DNA of 64,000 bases, taken from assembly GCA_928212115.1 (NCBI GenBank), contig CAKMRJ010001112.1:412210919-412274918 (forward strand). Reading direction: 5' to 3'. The DNA is from Lactuca virosa (taxonomy: Eukaryota > Streptophyta > Magnoliopsida > Asterales > Asteraceae). Below the pieces are notes generated by a model. The model was not told where the DNA came from and made no database searches. It worked only from the letters and a program-made list of their open reading frames with translations. Position 1 is the first letter of the stretch; every line of letters starts with the position of its first letter. The translations under genes were made by a program, and so were the position numbers. Positions 11,426 through 22,485 of this stretch are shown here, in pieces.

Positions 11426-12750
11426 AAACAAGGTGTGAAGTAACCATGCAAATATACTTGGTACCCTTAATATTTACCCCTCAATCGATGTGCCGGTTAA
11501 CCACACACGCTCCAACGATACTATGATAAACATTAAGTTACCCTTTGCCTACCTTGTTAAGTCCAGGTTAGTGTGCCGGTTAACCACACACGCTCCACTA
11601 ACAGCTTAAACAAAGTGCAAAGTGTAATTTCATGGATTAGCACCTTATTCACATTTTCCTAAGTAACTAAGATTGGGAATTTATAAGTGTTTAGTTACTT
11701 AGTATTTATCATTATACTTATAATGAAGGGAGAATTATAGTCCTTGTCCTACCTGTTCGGCTAACGACCCTCCACCGGTCAAGGAAGCGGTGAGTGAGAG
11801 TGGACACCCATTAAACTGCCATTTTATAGGCAGTAACCTTATACCCCCCTTATAGACCGGCTTCGTGAATGAGGCCTACTAATGGTAAGACGACTTGCTC
11901 TTATACATATAATATATTAAACTTTTAATATTATAATAGTATAAGGGTGTATTTTAGACATTTAAAATACTTGGTGGTTTAATCTATTAATTAAACTAGA
12001 CTTTTAATTTAATTAAACTCAAACCATATATTTATGGATTAATAATACTCTTTTAATTAAACGCTTTAATTAACTATTAATAAAGTCCATAAGAGTTAAT
12101 TTGAACTATTCAACAAAACATCATAATTCCAATTATTAAACTCAAAATTAAAACCATTTAATTAATTGTTTAAGTTATGAACCCAAGAGTTTTAGAATTC
12201 AATTCTTTTTTTCATAAAAAACTTTTCTCAAATTCCAAAACTTGAGGGCAAGTTTTGTAATTCTTGAAAACCTTTGGATTCCATAACTTATGGAATTAAT
12301 GGTGTTTTATGATGAAACTTTCCATGTTCCATAACTTAAGAACAAGTTATGGAATTCTTTAAAACATTAACACCAAATTTTGTAACTCCATAAAAACTTT
12401 GAATCAAATTTTTTTTTTAAAAAAAAACTTTCATATCCATAACTTATGGAAGTTTCAAAAACCCTTAAGATCACAACTTTAAAAAAAACTTTTGAGCTCC
12501 AAAATTTTATGACAAAATATGTAACTCCTTAAAACATTTAGATCAAACTTTTAAAACTAATAAAATAATCATATCATTTTATCTTTTACTAAATTTGACC
12601 TAATTCAACTCATATAACAAATGATTCAAATTTTACAAATAATTCGTTTTTCACAAAACAAGTAATTATCTTAAAATTTGACAAACGTCATGTTTTTTTT
12701 TCCTTTTTTTTCAACTTGAAAATAAAACATTTGCATCAATATAACAGAAA
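11160..12750 (-). mobile_element. TR-GAG 5' leader, AT-rich
   Basis: Between gag and the PBS. It holds AGGCTAGGACCCA, two GGGATGCCG words, the duplicated 26-bp TGTGCCGGTTAACC unit and a long A/T-rich part (11900-12720) with poly-A/T runs. The same word order (AGGCTAGGACCCAC, GCCGAGGATCA, AAACCACACATGC) appears at 30036-30350 beside the other Copia element. No coding evidence. Confidence 0.65.
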
Positions 12751-12757
12751 ACAACCC

Positions 12758-12772
12758 ATGGCTCTGATACCA
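12758..12772 (-). promoter_or_regulatory. PBS of TR-GAG
   Basis: Minus strand TGGTATCAGAGCCATGG starts one or two bases after the LTR end CCCAACA. Complementary to initiator tRNA-Met. Confidence 0.9.
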
Positions 12773-12773
12773 C

Positions 12774-13513
12774 TGTTGGGTTTTGAGCATTCTAACACTC
12801 CTATGGTGTACATGCAACCCTATAAACCTTGGATCTATGTTTTCTCTATTATACATGCAAATATTAACTATTCCAAGGTTTCATCCTAACTAGCATATTA
12901 TGAAGCACCTATACTACAAAGTTCTAGTTAGATGACATACCTTTTGATGTAGCTTGATGTCTTCAAGCTTTAAGAGCTTAGCCCCAATAGTGTGGAAGCC
13001 TCAAATGGAATCACAAATCACCAAAACACCTTGGAAGAACTTGAGAGAATATGTATGCACACTAAAATCGGCCCACTCTTATTTTCACACACTTGTGCCA
13101 ATTTTGTGAGCCAAGGACCCCTTTATATATTATGGAGGATTAGGGTTACATCCATGTAAACCCTAATACCCATGACCTTTCATTTACATAGGATCCATGG
13201 GTTAAAAGCTCCATGGACCATCCATGAAAGCTTAGCCCAACCTAAATGAACTTGGCCCATTCCATATATATAAGAGTCCATATTTAATTAGTTCTTTTTG
13301 ATCACTTAATTAATTCTAAATTAATTCTTGATCAATACTAATTAAATAATATGATTTCATATTAATATATTAGAACTTATAATATATTAATATAAATCAT
13401 AAATATACTATTCTCAAAAGACTATCCATATAAATTGTACCGGTGAAGTGCAACCTAAATGGACCATGCCGGGTCGGGTCAAGTACATACCAAATATAGT
13501 TATGGACTTAGAC
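12774..13513 (-). repeat. TR-GAG 5' LTR, terminus truncated
   Basis: Near-identical to 5926-6665 but lacks the last 12 bases (ATTAATCCAACA on the plus strand). The flank continues with TATCGAG. No convincing target duplication remains: left flank TATGA, right flank TATCG. Confidence 0.88.
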
Positions 13514-15834
13514 TATCGAGTTGAAAACTCTCATCTCAACCCTACTGCTCCCCTCGAGCCTCTGTGCCTACGACTTACAGTCGGCCCGCACCGGGTATCT
13601 TGGCCTACTGCGTAGAGCAGGACCGCCTCAACCCTATCCAAATGCCATAGACATTCATGAGAAAGATCTAACCCAGTTCCCAGAACCGGAATGACAGGAT
13701 ATTCTAATTCCAAACCTTCCCAAAACTGACGAATACCCATTCAGATCCACTCTCCGTCTCCAACTGGAGTATCACCCGATCCAAGATGATGAAACCTCGG
13801 TGACACTCCGAACTGATGAGATCACCAAGATCCTTTAAACTCCGTCCGACCACTAATAACACTTCCGATCAACCAAAACACACTGGAGTCCTCGGCCTAC
13901 TCCAACCGCAGGTTCAAAATTTGGAACAAACCCATTGATTGCTATAGCATAGCAGCCTACTCAATACCCGAACATAGATCTACTAACATATACAGAGTCT
14001 TCAGCATGACTGGACCGCCCTACCAGGCCTTCAGTCTATCTGGACCACTCTCAGAACCTTCAGCATGTCTGGACCGCCTCTCTGGGCCTGCAACGTGTCT
14101 GGACCGCTCTGAACTGTTGAGCATCTCCCTGGACCACCCCTCTTGATGCTCTCTCTCATGCATCCTGTTCTCACCCACTTGGGGCTTCGAACTTCTGATC
14201 TACTCTGTGGACTATATCCCCAGCCCAACCCTAGGCCTCATGTCGATTGTCCACCCTCTCGGAATTCGTGGTCTGTTTCCTGACCCGCGTGTCTACTACA
14301 CACGTTAAATAACCCGCACTCCTATGCTGAGTGTATTGTCGAGCCCTGGCAGCTAACAAAACCCTCAATCTATCAATCCAAAAACCCTCAGAGCCGAGTA
14401 CCCCCTCGACCGAATACTCGAACTGAACTCAAACCATGATCAAAACTCCAACCTGATTTCCACGAATTCTGTTATCTATCGCCGAGAAGACGTGATACAC
14501 ATGCTGGGGAGTTTTACCAGACTCCCAACTCACACAATCCTCCAACCAAACAGCCACTTGGTTTGTCTTCCTTCCTGCCAACGATGCGAGACTTATCCCA
14601 TTCTCAACACCGCTCTTGCTTCTGTATCCCGGGACAATTCTCCCCCCACTTAGATTCGACTAAGTCTTCACAATACATGGACATTGGGGAAATTCCCAAC
14701 CCTTCTCACTTTCCCACAATTGATCCGATGACGACCAACTCTTTCCCAATTTGTCATACACTTCTAATAACCAGATGGACACTTACAGCATCCCAGTGCA
14801 ACCGACAGTCACTAATGCTTGAATGGCCCCTCCCTCATGTCCTGGAGACCAAGAGATAAATTCAGCAAATAATACCCCAGCCACGAACCACTTCCCTTGT
14901 CGCTTTCCTCCGCCAATCAATAATGCTTACTAAAACCACTGAATCCTGACAATGATGAATTACCATCTTGTGGGACCCTGTCCACAGACCTCCCACATAA
15001 TACCCTTCTTCCCAAAGCATTCCAACAATCCTCCCGCTTTCGACTCTAGAACTCATCATTCAGGGCCTCGCACCCTGACTCACTCACCAGCTCAACCATC
15101 CACCGCTGAACTGCAGTAGCTGAAACAACCTTTGCCCTAAACCAGGCTACAATCACTTCCAAGACGTAGTCTACAATCCCGAAAGTATAATAGATCGCAC
15201 CAACAATCCTTAGCGTCTGATACAAGAGATCCAATGCGAAATGGACTTCCAAAACACTTATGCTACATCGACCCACCCGCGCTTACCAGCGCTAAACCAT
15301 TATCGCCAATCCCAGCGACCAACTAACCCCGAGTTAGAATACAACCTGATCTTGGGGTCACAAGCCTGCTTAATTCTTCGAGCTCGTAAACTGAAAGGGC
15401 ACAATCCTTGCCCTAGAAAATAAACCATTTTAATTCCAGTTGCATAACTCCAGTTGAACATAATCATTACTCCTTTCCGGAGTCCCCGCGACTCACATTC
15501 CGGCCTCGAACAAAACCCTCGAAGCCACAATCTAGAATCGCATGTTCTAGACTCTCCCGCTTAACTCGCAGACTATAACAAGTACAGAACACCTCACTGA
15601 TCCCAAGTAGCTGCAGCTTTCTGCTCCTCAGAATACGTCCCAATAACAAGTCCCCACCAATTCTTCGCCCCGGACCTTAGCAGGTTCCGAGCGTACCTGA
15701 CCTTCTGGTCAGTAGAACATGAATATGTGAAGCAACATCCCTTCACGTCATATGGTACCTCATGGCTATGACCGGGTCCCGAACCCTATCAAAAGTCGGG
15801 GCTTCGCATCATCAAAGTCCCGATACTATAAAGC
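13514..15834 (-). mobile_element. Inner Gypsy internal region, no pol
   Basis: About 2.3 kb with GGACCGCC-type repeats at 13985-14150 that resemble the LTR's own repeats, and otherwise short frames without domains. On the minus strand this is where protease and RT would be expected, but neither is visible. Confidence 0.6.
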
Positions 15835-16245
15835 CTAACTGGCTCCTCCCCCTGCCGTTGTTACAACTGCTATAGCTGCCACGACAATCGTCTCGGCACT
15901 AGCTGCATAGCGCTCATCGAAATACTCGACCATAATGGTCTTGATAGACCCAAACATCTCCGCCAACTGTCCCCGAACAATCTCAATCACCTCCTCCCGG
16001 ATGATCTCACGGATACGACCCTTTAACAATGCGGGCCTATCCTAGCTGCCAACTCCCGACCCTAACCTGGGTCCGGTCTCAAGACGTCTCGTAACCACCA
16101 TTCTGGTAAGACACCAGAAAGATCTCTGATAATGCATAATATAACAGGGGACCAACTCCTTACCCAACCCTAGGGGTTGTGACTTCCTTGCTACGCATAT
16201 AGGGCCTGTGCTTTCAGTAGTACGGGCCCATACTACCTTCCACAC
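15835..16245 (-). pseudogene. Gypsy gag N-terminal remnant (inner element)
   Basis: Two minus-strand frames align with the gag start of the element at 56427-56900. 16042-16245 reads MWKVVWARTTESTGP... then MVVTRR; 15835-16029 reads IREIIREEVIEIVRGQLAEM, then FGSIKTIMVEYFDERYAA. The second part is the amphipathic helical segment preceding the Retrotrans_gag domain. Frame changes and stops separate the pieces. The gag core and zinc knuckle are absent. Confidence 0.7.
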
Positions 16246-16862
16246 CTACCCATATTTGTCTCAAGTATCACCACAACACCCTACTAATACAGATAGCGAG
16301 CGCTCAATCCTCACCCCTAGAGGAATGCTAAATATCTCATAACTGGCCTCCTGGCCTCACACAACCCATCCATCCATGAAACTTCCACCAACCCCTGCAG
16401 CACTAGTGTATGCTAGCCATACATAACGCTGGACCCTATAGACTTTCGAATATCCGATCCTACCCTATACCCTAATCAATAAGAACAGAACATAAGGCCA
16501 GATCAAACATTCTCCGGCTATAAGATCTTAGTTATATACAGCTGTGATGCATACACAAGACAACTACAGTAATGATGTCAATTTCACATAAGGGAAACCC
16601 TAGGCTAGTAGGCATCATGTAATCAGGCAATTCTATCATGCAATTCCTGAAGATCCATAGCCTAGTACTAGCATGCTGTTCTAACATATCACAATATCAA
16701 ATAACTGTATAGTATTTTGGGGTCTACTTACTGGCTCTGGCTGATCGTACACTTTACATCCTCCTTTACTTATTTTGAAAACCATTTTAGAAATCATTTA
16801 AAAATCATTTCCTTGGTTTGAGACTAGATTCACACGAGTGTTCCTCCAATTCACTCAAACCA

Positions 16863-16878
16863 AGGCTCTGATACCAAC
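16863..16878 (-). promoter_or_regulatory. PBS of inner Gypsy
   Basis: Minus strand AGTTGGTATCAGAGCC begins 1 bp after the LTR end GTGTGACA. Matches initiator tRNA-Met. Confidence 0.9.
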
Positions 16879-17384
16879 TTGTCACACCAATAAAATTCGA
16901 GCCAATTTAAAACTTTTTAAATCATTTGAAACCATTCAGTTATTACAATTTGTTTTCAAAATAGTTTGTACATCAGAGTTCCCAGAAATCATAATCATCA
17001 ATCGAGGAAGTGTACGGTCACGCCTTCGCCTCCCCGCGGCCATCCGCTGAACCTGAAACAATAAACTGAAACTGTAAGCCCGAAAGCTTAGTGAGTTGCC
17101 CCCAAAATACCAACCTCATATAACCATCATCATATCATATCAACGATTACATAACAACATGCATACTGAACCCTCAGCTTGACTGGACCGCCTTGCAAGG
17201 CCTACAGTCTACCTGGATCTATCTCGAGCCTTCGGTATGACTGGACCGTCATGCAGGTTCACAGTCTATCCGGACCGCTCGTCGGGTATGTTGGCCTCAA
17301 CCGCACGAAGCAGGACCCCGCCTCAACCCACCCATCAACAATAACCATGTGCACATAAATAACATATACTGGCATATATATAAC

Positions 17385-17770
17385 AGTCATACCGATCTAA
17401 CAGATCATCAATCATAGCAACATCCTATAACCAGGATACCGACCTAACCAGGTCACTAACATAGCATCATCCTATATACCAGGATACCAATCTAACAGAT
17501 CATAATAGCATAGCAACATCCTAAACAGGATACTGACCTAACTGGTCACTAGCATAGCATCATCCTATATACCGGCATACCGATCTAACAGAATCATAAT
17601 AACATAGCAACATCCTAACCAGGATACTGACCTAACCGGTCACTAGCATAACATCATCCTATATACCAGGATACCGATCTAACAGAATCATAATAGCATA
17701 GCAACATCCTAACCAGGATACTGACCTAACCGGTCACTAGCATAACATCATCCTATATACCAGAATACCG
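17385..17770. repeat. LTR tandem array, right copy
   Basis: Same alternating GATCTAACAGATCA / CATCCTATATACCAGGATAC / GACCTAACCGGTCACTAGCATA blocks as 3015-3415, about five cycles. Confidence 0.85.
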
Positions 17771-18044
17771 ATCTAACAAACCCATAAGTATATCATGCGA
17801 ATACCCGAATACAAATCCGATAAAGGGTCGGCCTTGATGCCGTAGACCCTATTGATATAGTGAGGATAACTCATCTTGCAACTGTCGAACCGAAACACGA
17901 GAACACTGGCCCGAAGCACTGCTCCAAACTCCAACACTTGATGCCATCAATGAACCATGACATAAATATCCAAAATACCATAACACCCCTGAAGGTCAAA
18001 CAGGTCAAAGTCAAAGTCCTAGCCAAAGTCAACCTTCCTGATTG

Positions 18045-18390
18045 ACTCTACTCGCCGAGTCAACCCGTCGACTCGCCGAGTTCCCAACTTCAGAAAACTC
18101 TTATATCACAACTCGACTCGCCGAGTCACTCCATGACTCATCGAGTTTAACTATCTCAGAGTCCTATCATGACCAACTCACTGAGTCACCACTCAACTCA
18201 CTGATCTGAGTCTTAACCAGAAGAGGTTGGGGTTTTGAGTTCTGACTCGCCGAGTCCAAGAACAGACTCGCCGAGTCCACGGCAATCTTCAACAGACTCG
18301 CCGAGTTGTTCCTCCAACTCGTCGAGTTCATGCCTATCTTCAACAGACTAGCCAAGTCCAAGAACAGACTCGCCGAGTCTCTTCTGTCCT
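18045..18390. repeat. ACTCG-N-CGAGT dyad cluster (right LTR)
   Basis: About 13 instances or near-instances of the odd palindrome, with middle base C or T. A further group is at 18972-19066 on the other side of the TATA box at 18923-18930. Confidence 0.9.
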
Positions 18391-18922
18391 TTATTCATGC
18401 AGAGACTTTTCGAGTCATGCAGGGGCTCCAAACTGTAGATCCACACTTCTAGGTCATGACTCTCACGTAAAGTTGCAAACTTTACGTGAATATAAGGTGT
18501 TATAAGCCCAAATCACTCTAGGGCTAAGGTTTAAGACAATGATGCTTCACCAACAAGCCAAGGGCTGATACTTTGTGAGGTTCTGGACCAAGACAAGTCT
18601 AGATATGAAGTAGCAACCTCAGATCTAGACCCCTAACCCGAATTAGATCCTTACCATGCCAAAATGGCCCCAAATATCATTCTAGAATAGATATAAATGC
18701 AATAGAGTCAAGGTAACAGCTTGTTACCTCTAAAATGTGCCCAAGCTGAAGTAGATTCTGGATCTACGCAAATCCGTTGATGCTCTACACTTTGATTTAC
18801 AAGCCTTCTTTGCTAGAATCTCCTTCCAAAGCTTCCAAGTTCACTCCATAGGCTCACCCACGATTCTAGGGTTTTCTGACTCTCAAGGGTGACAAAGAGG
18901 CTGAGGTGAGGACTTAAGGTCC

Positions 18923-18930
18923 TTTAAATA
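18923..18930 (-). promoter_or_regulatory. Putative TATA box of inner 5' LTR
   Basis: Minus strand TATTTAAA followed by GGACCTTAAGTCC. As the 5' LTR copy, this would drive the element's transcript leftward. Confidence 0.6.
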
Positions 18931-19129
18931 GGGTGCAAGCCCTGAGATTAGGGTTTTCTCTTCCCAGCACCAACTCGTCGAGTCCAGCTTCCGACTCGGC
19001 GAGTTGGTCACTTAATTCGCGACCAAAACCCGATCCGACTCGACGAGTACTCGCACATACTCGTCGAGTAGCTTCTTCAATGTACACTTTAAGCCCTTAT
19101 ATCATATTTCTGAAATTTGGGATGTTACA

Positions 19130-19313
19130 CGCCGAGCCAGTGGTGGACCTCGAAGAGGGAGAGCTCAAGGGCAATGACGATGATGACTCGGGTGCAAAGT
19201 CTGAGGTCATCAATCATCCATACATGGCCAGAGTACCGGCTTATCGTATGGGCCCTGATGACCCCACGCCTCATGAGCACACGATATTGGAAGATGGAGT
19301 TACCAGCAGGTGA
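19130..19313 (+). pseudogene. Outer Gypsy acidic gag region, downstream part
   Basis: After the second CGCCG the acidic frame resumes (VDLEEGELKGNDDDDSGA, then HPYMARVPAYRMGPDDP) and ends at a stop at 19311-19313. An ATG-led frame starting at 18933 runs into it from inside the LTR and is an artefact of the insertion. Confidence 0.5.
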
Positions 19314-19974
19314 TACGACCGCCCTACGGTATGACCCGAGGTCTTTTCGATCTTAGTCATGGAGGACCAGCTAACCCAGTCCTCTCAGACATGGTCCGGC
19401 GCACCCGAGATATTGATAACCAAGCTTAGGACACCTCATAACAAACGAACCAAATGTGGGTTGCTGTTAAGAAAGATGAGAGACAAACACAGGAGGTGAT
19501 CGCGGACTTCCAAGCGAGACAGTCAGATTAGGAGGCACGACTACGAGACACCGAGCGACAAGTAGCTGATATCCAGGGTGCATCCACTTCATCAGCACCA
19601 CCACCAGACACTTTCCGCCACAATTAGAATCAGCTTTTCCCCCACTGCTATCCGTTATGACTATTTTTCGTGTACTAGGATGGTACTCACTAATGAAACA
19701 ACTATTTGTTCTTCTTATTTCGTGTTATCGCATGAGTCCACTTATATGCACAACCAAACCCCCCGAAACCGCTAGATACTCAAGGACCTCGAAACCAAAA
19801 CAACATATATACTCTATGGATAGAATTAATATTCGTGCCAACTCTACGATTACCCACTACCATAAATACATCATAGGGATGTAGATTGAAACATTGTGAA
19901 TCATACGACAAAATGCGAAGTTTATAGAATACAACCATAAATGACCACAGTTACTTACGATCTTTCTTATCATC
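19314..19974 (+). mobile_element. Outer Gypsy degenerate gag interval
   Basis: Short frames only. I see fragments of low-complexity, Gln/Ala-type sequence but no gag core. The main gag domain appears to be deleted or decayed beyond recognition. Confidence 0.45.
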
Positions 19975-20250
19975 ATGCAGCAGAAAATGTCATCCCACAG
20001 AAATAACAAGCACACCCGTGAGACACCAATCCTGCAGATGGACTCTGCTACATTCCAAGCTGCTGTAACGGCTGCCGTAACCGCTGCTATGGCACAACTC
20101 AATGCAAAAAACACCAACAGATATGGAGATAATGTCGACAACTCCATCCAAAGTAACGACCATGGGAACCAACGAGTGACATCTTATCAAGGCACTCCAA
20201 AACTCAAGCTTAAGAGCAGGAAGCGAGAGTCTGGGAGTAAAAGGAAGTGA
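19975..20250 (+). pseudogene. Outer Gypsy gag fragment
   Basis: 91-residue frame with a helical Ala-rich part (ATFQAAVTAAVTAAMAQLNA) and a basic tail (KLKSRKRESGSKRK). This fits the region before the gag core in Asteraceae-type Gypsy elements, joined almost directly to the zinc-knuckle region, which implies a large internal deletion of gag. Confidence 0.5.
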
Positions 20251-20268
20251 CAACCAACTCAAGGGTCC

Positions 20269-20601
20269 TTGAAGAAACAACATGTTGTTGCTGTCCATGC
20301 GGCCATGACACTTACTACATCAACACCAGCAAGACAATATGTTGGAAGCCTTCCAAAATGCAATAAGTGCAAATTCCATCATAAGGGAGCCTGCCGGAAG
20401 CCGTATTGCATTAGATGCAACAAGGAAGGACACACCACCCGATACTGCAGATCTCAACCACGACAAAACCAATAGTCGAACAACAACAACAACAATAATG
20501 CTGGAGCCAGATACACCTGCTATGGGTGTGGAGGAACCGGTCACTACAAGCACGACTGCCCCAAAGCAAACAACCAGGGGGTAGGAACATCAGGAAGGGT
20601 A
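20269..20601 (+). pseudogene. Outer Gypsy gag zinc knuckles
   Basis: In 20269-20475, CNKCKFHHKGAC is followed by CIRCNKEGHTTRYC, a proper CX2CX4HX4C knuckle. After a stop at 20473 the same frame continues with a second knuckle, CYGCGGTGHYKHDC (about 20518-20560). These bind nucleic acid in the gag nucleocapsid segment. The stop between the knuckles marks decay. Confidence 0.8.
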
Positions 20602-20994
20602 TTGTCACTGGGTCAAGGTGAAGCGATTCAGGACCCAACAGTTGTTACTGGTACGTTCCTACTTAACAACACATACGCATGCATCTTATTCGATAGAGGG
20701 GCAGAGCGAAGTTTCGTTAGTAATAAATTCAAACACTTACTAAATCAACAACCCCAGAAGCTCAACGAAGCCTTCACGGTGGAAATGACTAATGGGAAAA
20801 CTAAAACAACCAAAGATATCTATGTAGGGTGCACATTAACACTAAACAATCACTCTTTTCAAGTAGATTTGATGCCAGTGAATATTAGGAGTTTTGATGT
20901 GATAATCGGCATGGATTGGTTAAGCCCCATCATGCTGATATTATGTGTTGCGAGAAGGCCGTTCGCCTTCATCTCCCCAATCACGAAACCCTAA
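20602..20994 (+). pseudogene. Outer Gypsy protease
   Basis: Aspartic-protease region starting near TVVTGTFLLNN and including the active-site segment FDRGAERSFV. The usual DSGA is DRGA here, so the catalytic Ser position is changed. The fold continues to IIGMDWLSPIM. The frame then shifts into the next segment (20916-21263). A functional retropepsin is unlikely. Confidence 0.8.
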
Positions 20995-20999
20995 TAATC

Positions 21000-21720
21000 T
21001 ATGGTGATAAACCTGGCGCCAATCTTCGTCTTATCTCGTGCATCAAGGCACAGAAGTGCCTGCACAAGAAGAATTATGCGTTCCTACCTCATGTTGTAAA
21101 CAAAGCCAAAGAAGAAATCAACATTAAAGACATCCCAGTGGCATGCGGATTTCCGGATGTATTTCCTGAAGACCTTCCGGGAATACCCCAGAAAGACAGG
21201 TTAAATTTCGAATCGACCTCATACCGGGAGCCACATCAATTGCCAATTCACCCTACAGGTTAGCTCCCGCCGAAATTCAGGAGTTATCCAGACAATTAAG
21301 AGAATGGTTGGACAAAAGGATTCATCAGACCAAGCTTCTCACCCTGGGGAGCTCCAGTCTTGTTCGTCAAGAAGACGGATCCTTCAGAATGTGCATCGAT
21401 TGTAGGGAATCGAATAAGCTCACTGTAAAAAAAATGATACCCACTTCCTATTGACGACCTAATTGACCAGCTTCAAGGAGCTAGTTATTTATCTAAAATG
21501 GATCTAAGAACCGGTTATCATCAACTTCGAGGCCGAGAAGAGGACATTCCAAAGGCTGCTTTCCGAACTCGATACGGTCATTACGAATTCGTTGTTATGC
21601 CCTTTTGGTCTGACCAATGCCCTCATGGTATTCATGGACCCCACGAACCGAGTTCTCCACTCATTCTTAGACAACCCTTTAATTATTTTCATCGATAACA
21701 TACTCGTCTACTCTCGAAAC
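21000..21720 (+). pseudogene. Outer Gypsy reverse transcriptase, frameshifted
   Basis: RT pieces lie in three frames: the N-terminal stretch CGFPDVFPEDLPGIP (about 21143-21190), MDLRTGYHQL (from 21498) and, after a frameshift near 21595, PFGLTNAL...IFIDNILVYSR (to ~21720). The catalytic YXDD-equivalent reads FIDN instead of FIDD, so one metal-binding Asp is lost. The RT is recognisable but dead. Confidence 0.85.
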
Positions 21721-22485
21721 AAGAACAAACACAGTCAGCACCTACAACCGGCTTGGGAGGCATCGAAGCCAGAGAATACCGCGAAGGAAGCACTGCGTGG
21801 AATGGATAAAAATCTCAAAGTCAAAAAGGCTAAGCATATTACAAAAGTTGGATTAGGCGCTAACTGGATGATCGCCATTAGGTTAACCAAATCTACCCAT
21901 TTCCTGCCAATAAAGGAATCATACAAGACGGAAAGATTAACTCGAACCTATATAAAAGAGATCGTGAGACTTCATGGGGTACCAGTATCTATTTTCTCGG
22001 ATTGGGATAGTGGATTTACTTCAAGAATTTCACAGTCGCTCAGGAAAGCTATGGGAACACAGCTAGACATGAGCACTGCTTACCACCCTCAAACTGATGG
22101 CCAGAGCGAGTGGACCATCCAAACACTTGAAGACATGCTTCGAGCCTGTGTGATCGATTTTGGCAAGTCATGGGATACCCACTTACCCTTGATTGAATTT
22201 TCATACAACAACATCTATCACACAAACATAAGGGTTGCTCCTTTTGAGGCCTTATATGGTCGCAAATGCAGATCGCCTCTCTGCTGGGCTGAGGTGGGTG
22301 ATACCCAGCTGGCAAAAGGGCAGTCATCGGACAGCACCCTTACAGGACCAGAAATCATTCGAGAGGCTACAAAGAAGATAATCCAAATCAAAGCCCAACT
22401 CCTAGCGTCGTGTGACCGAAAAAGAGTTACGCTGACAAACGACGAAAACCTCTGGAATTCTAAGTCGGAGATCAAGTGCTATTGA
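21721..22485 (+). pseudogene. Outer Gypsy integrase core, RNase H deleted
   Basis: Immediately after the RT segment ILVYSRNKNKHSQHL the frame jumps to EASKPENTAKEALRGMDKNL and then to integrase core text: RLTKSTHFLPIKESYKTERL, FSDWDSGF (normally SDRD) and YHPQTDGQSEWTIQTLEDML with the catalytic Glu. RNase H and the HHCC zinc domain of integrase, normally about 300-400 residues, are missing. A deletion bridging RT and INT left a continuous 297-codon frame (21592-22485). Confidence 0.85.

Larger units (their letters stand above)
5926..13513 (-). mobile_element. Young Copia-derived element with gag only (TR-GAG-like), minus strand
   Basis: LTRs 5926-6677 and 12774-13513 differ at only about three to five positions over ~740 bp by eye, so the insertion is recent. 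The PBS is at 12758-12772 and a Copia-style purine tract at 6678-6691. The ~6.1-kb internal region has a decayed Copia gag (10366-11120) and no protease, integrase, RT or RNase H. This matches the published idea of TR-GAG elements (terminal repeats plus gag only), which must be mobilised by an autonomous partner. It is nested in the inner Gypsy element. Confidence 0.85.
2510..19129 (-). mobile_element. Inner Gypsy element lacking pol, minus strand
   Basis: Two LTRs (2510-4766 and 16880-19129), a minus-strand PBS beside the right LTR, a purine tract beside the left LTR, and an exact CGCCG duplication define a complete insertion. Without the nested Copia derivative (5926-13513), the internal region is about 4.5 kb. 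Only a gag N-terminal remnant (15835-16245) is recognisable there. I see no protease, RT, RNase H or integrase. It therefore looks non-autonomous. Its gag and LTR words match the plus-strand element at 54346-63214, its likely autonomous relative. Confidence 0.9.
16880..19129 (-). repeat. Inner Gypsy 5' LTR
   Basis: About 2.25 kb. It pairs with 2510-4766, carries all the same internal repeats, and is followed by the second CGCCG (19130-19134). Confidence 0.92.

Noticed and set aside
18933..19313. 126-codon frame with an ATG at 18933
   Set aside because: It starts inside the LTR and runs into the outer element's acidic gag-region frame; the fusion is produced by the insertion. Only the part from 19130 is ancestral.
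20320..20638. Antisense Cys-rich frames
   Set aside because: They are the reverse strand of the zinc-knuckle region; the plus-strand knuckles explain the Cys content.
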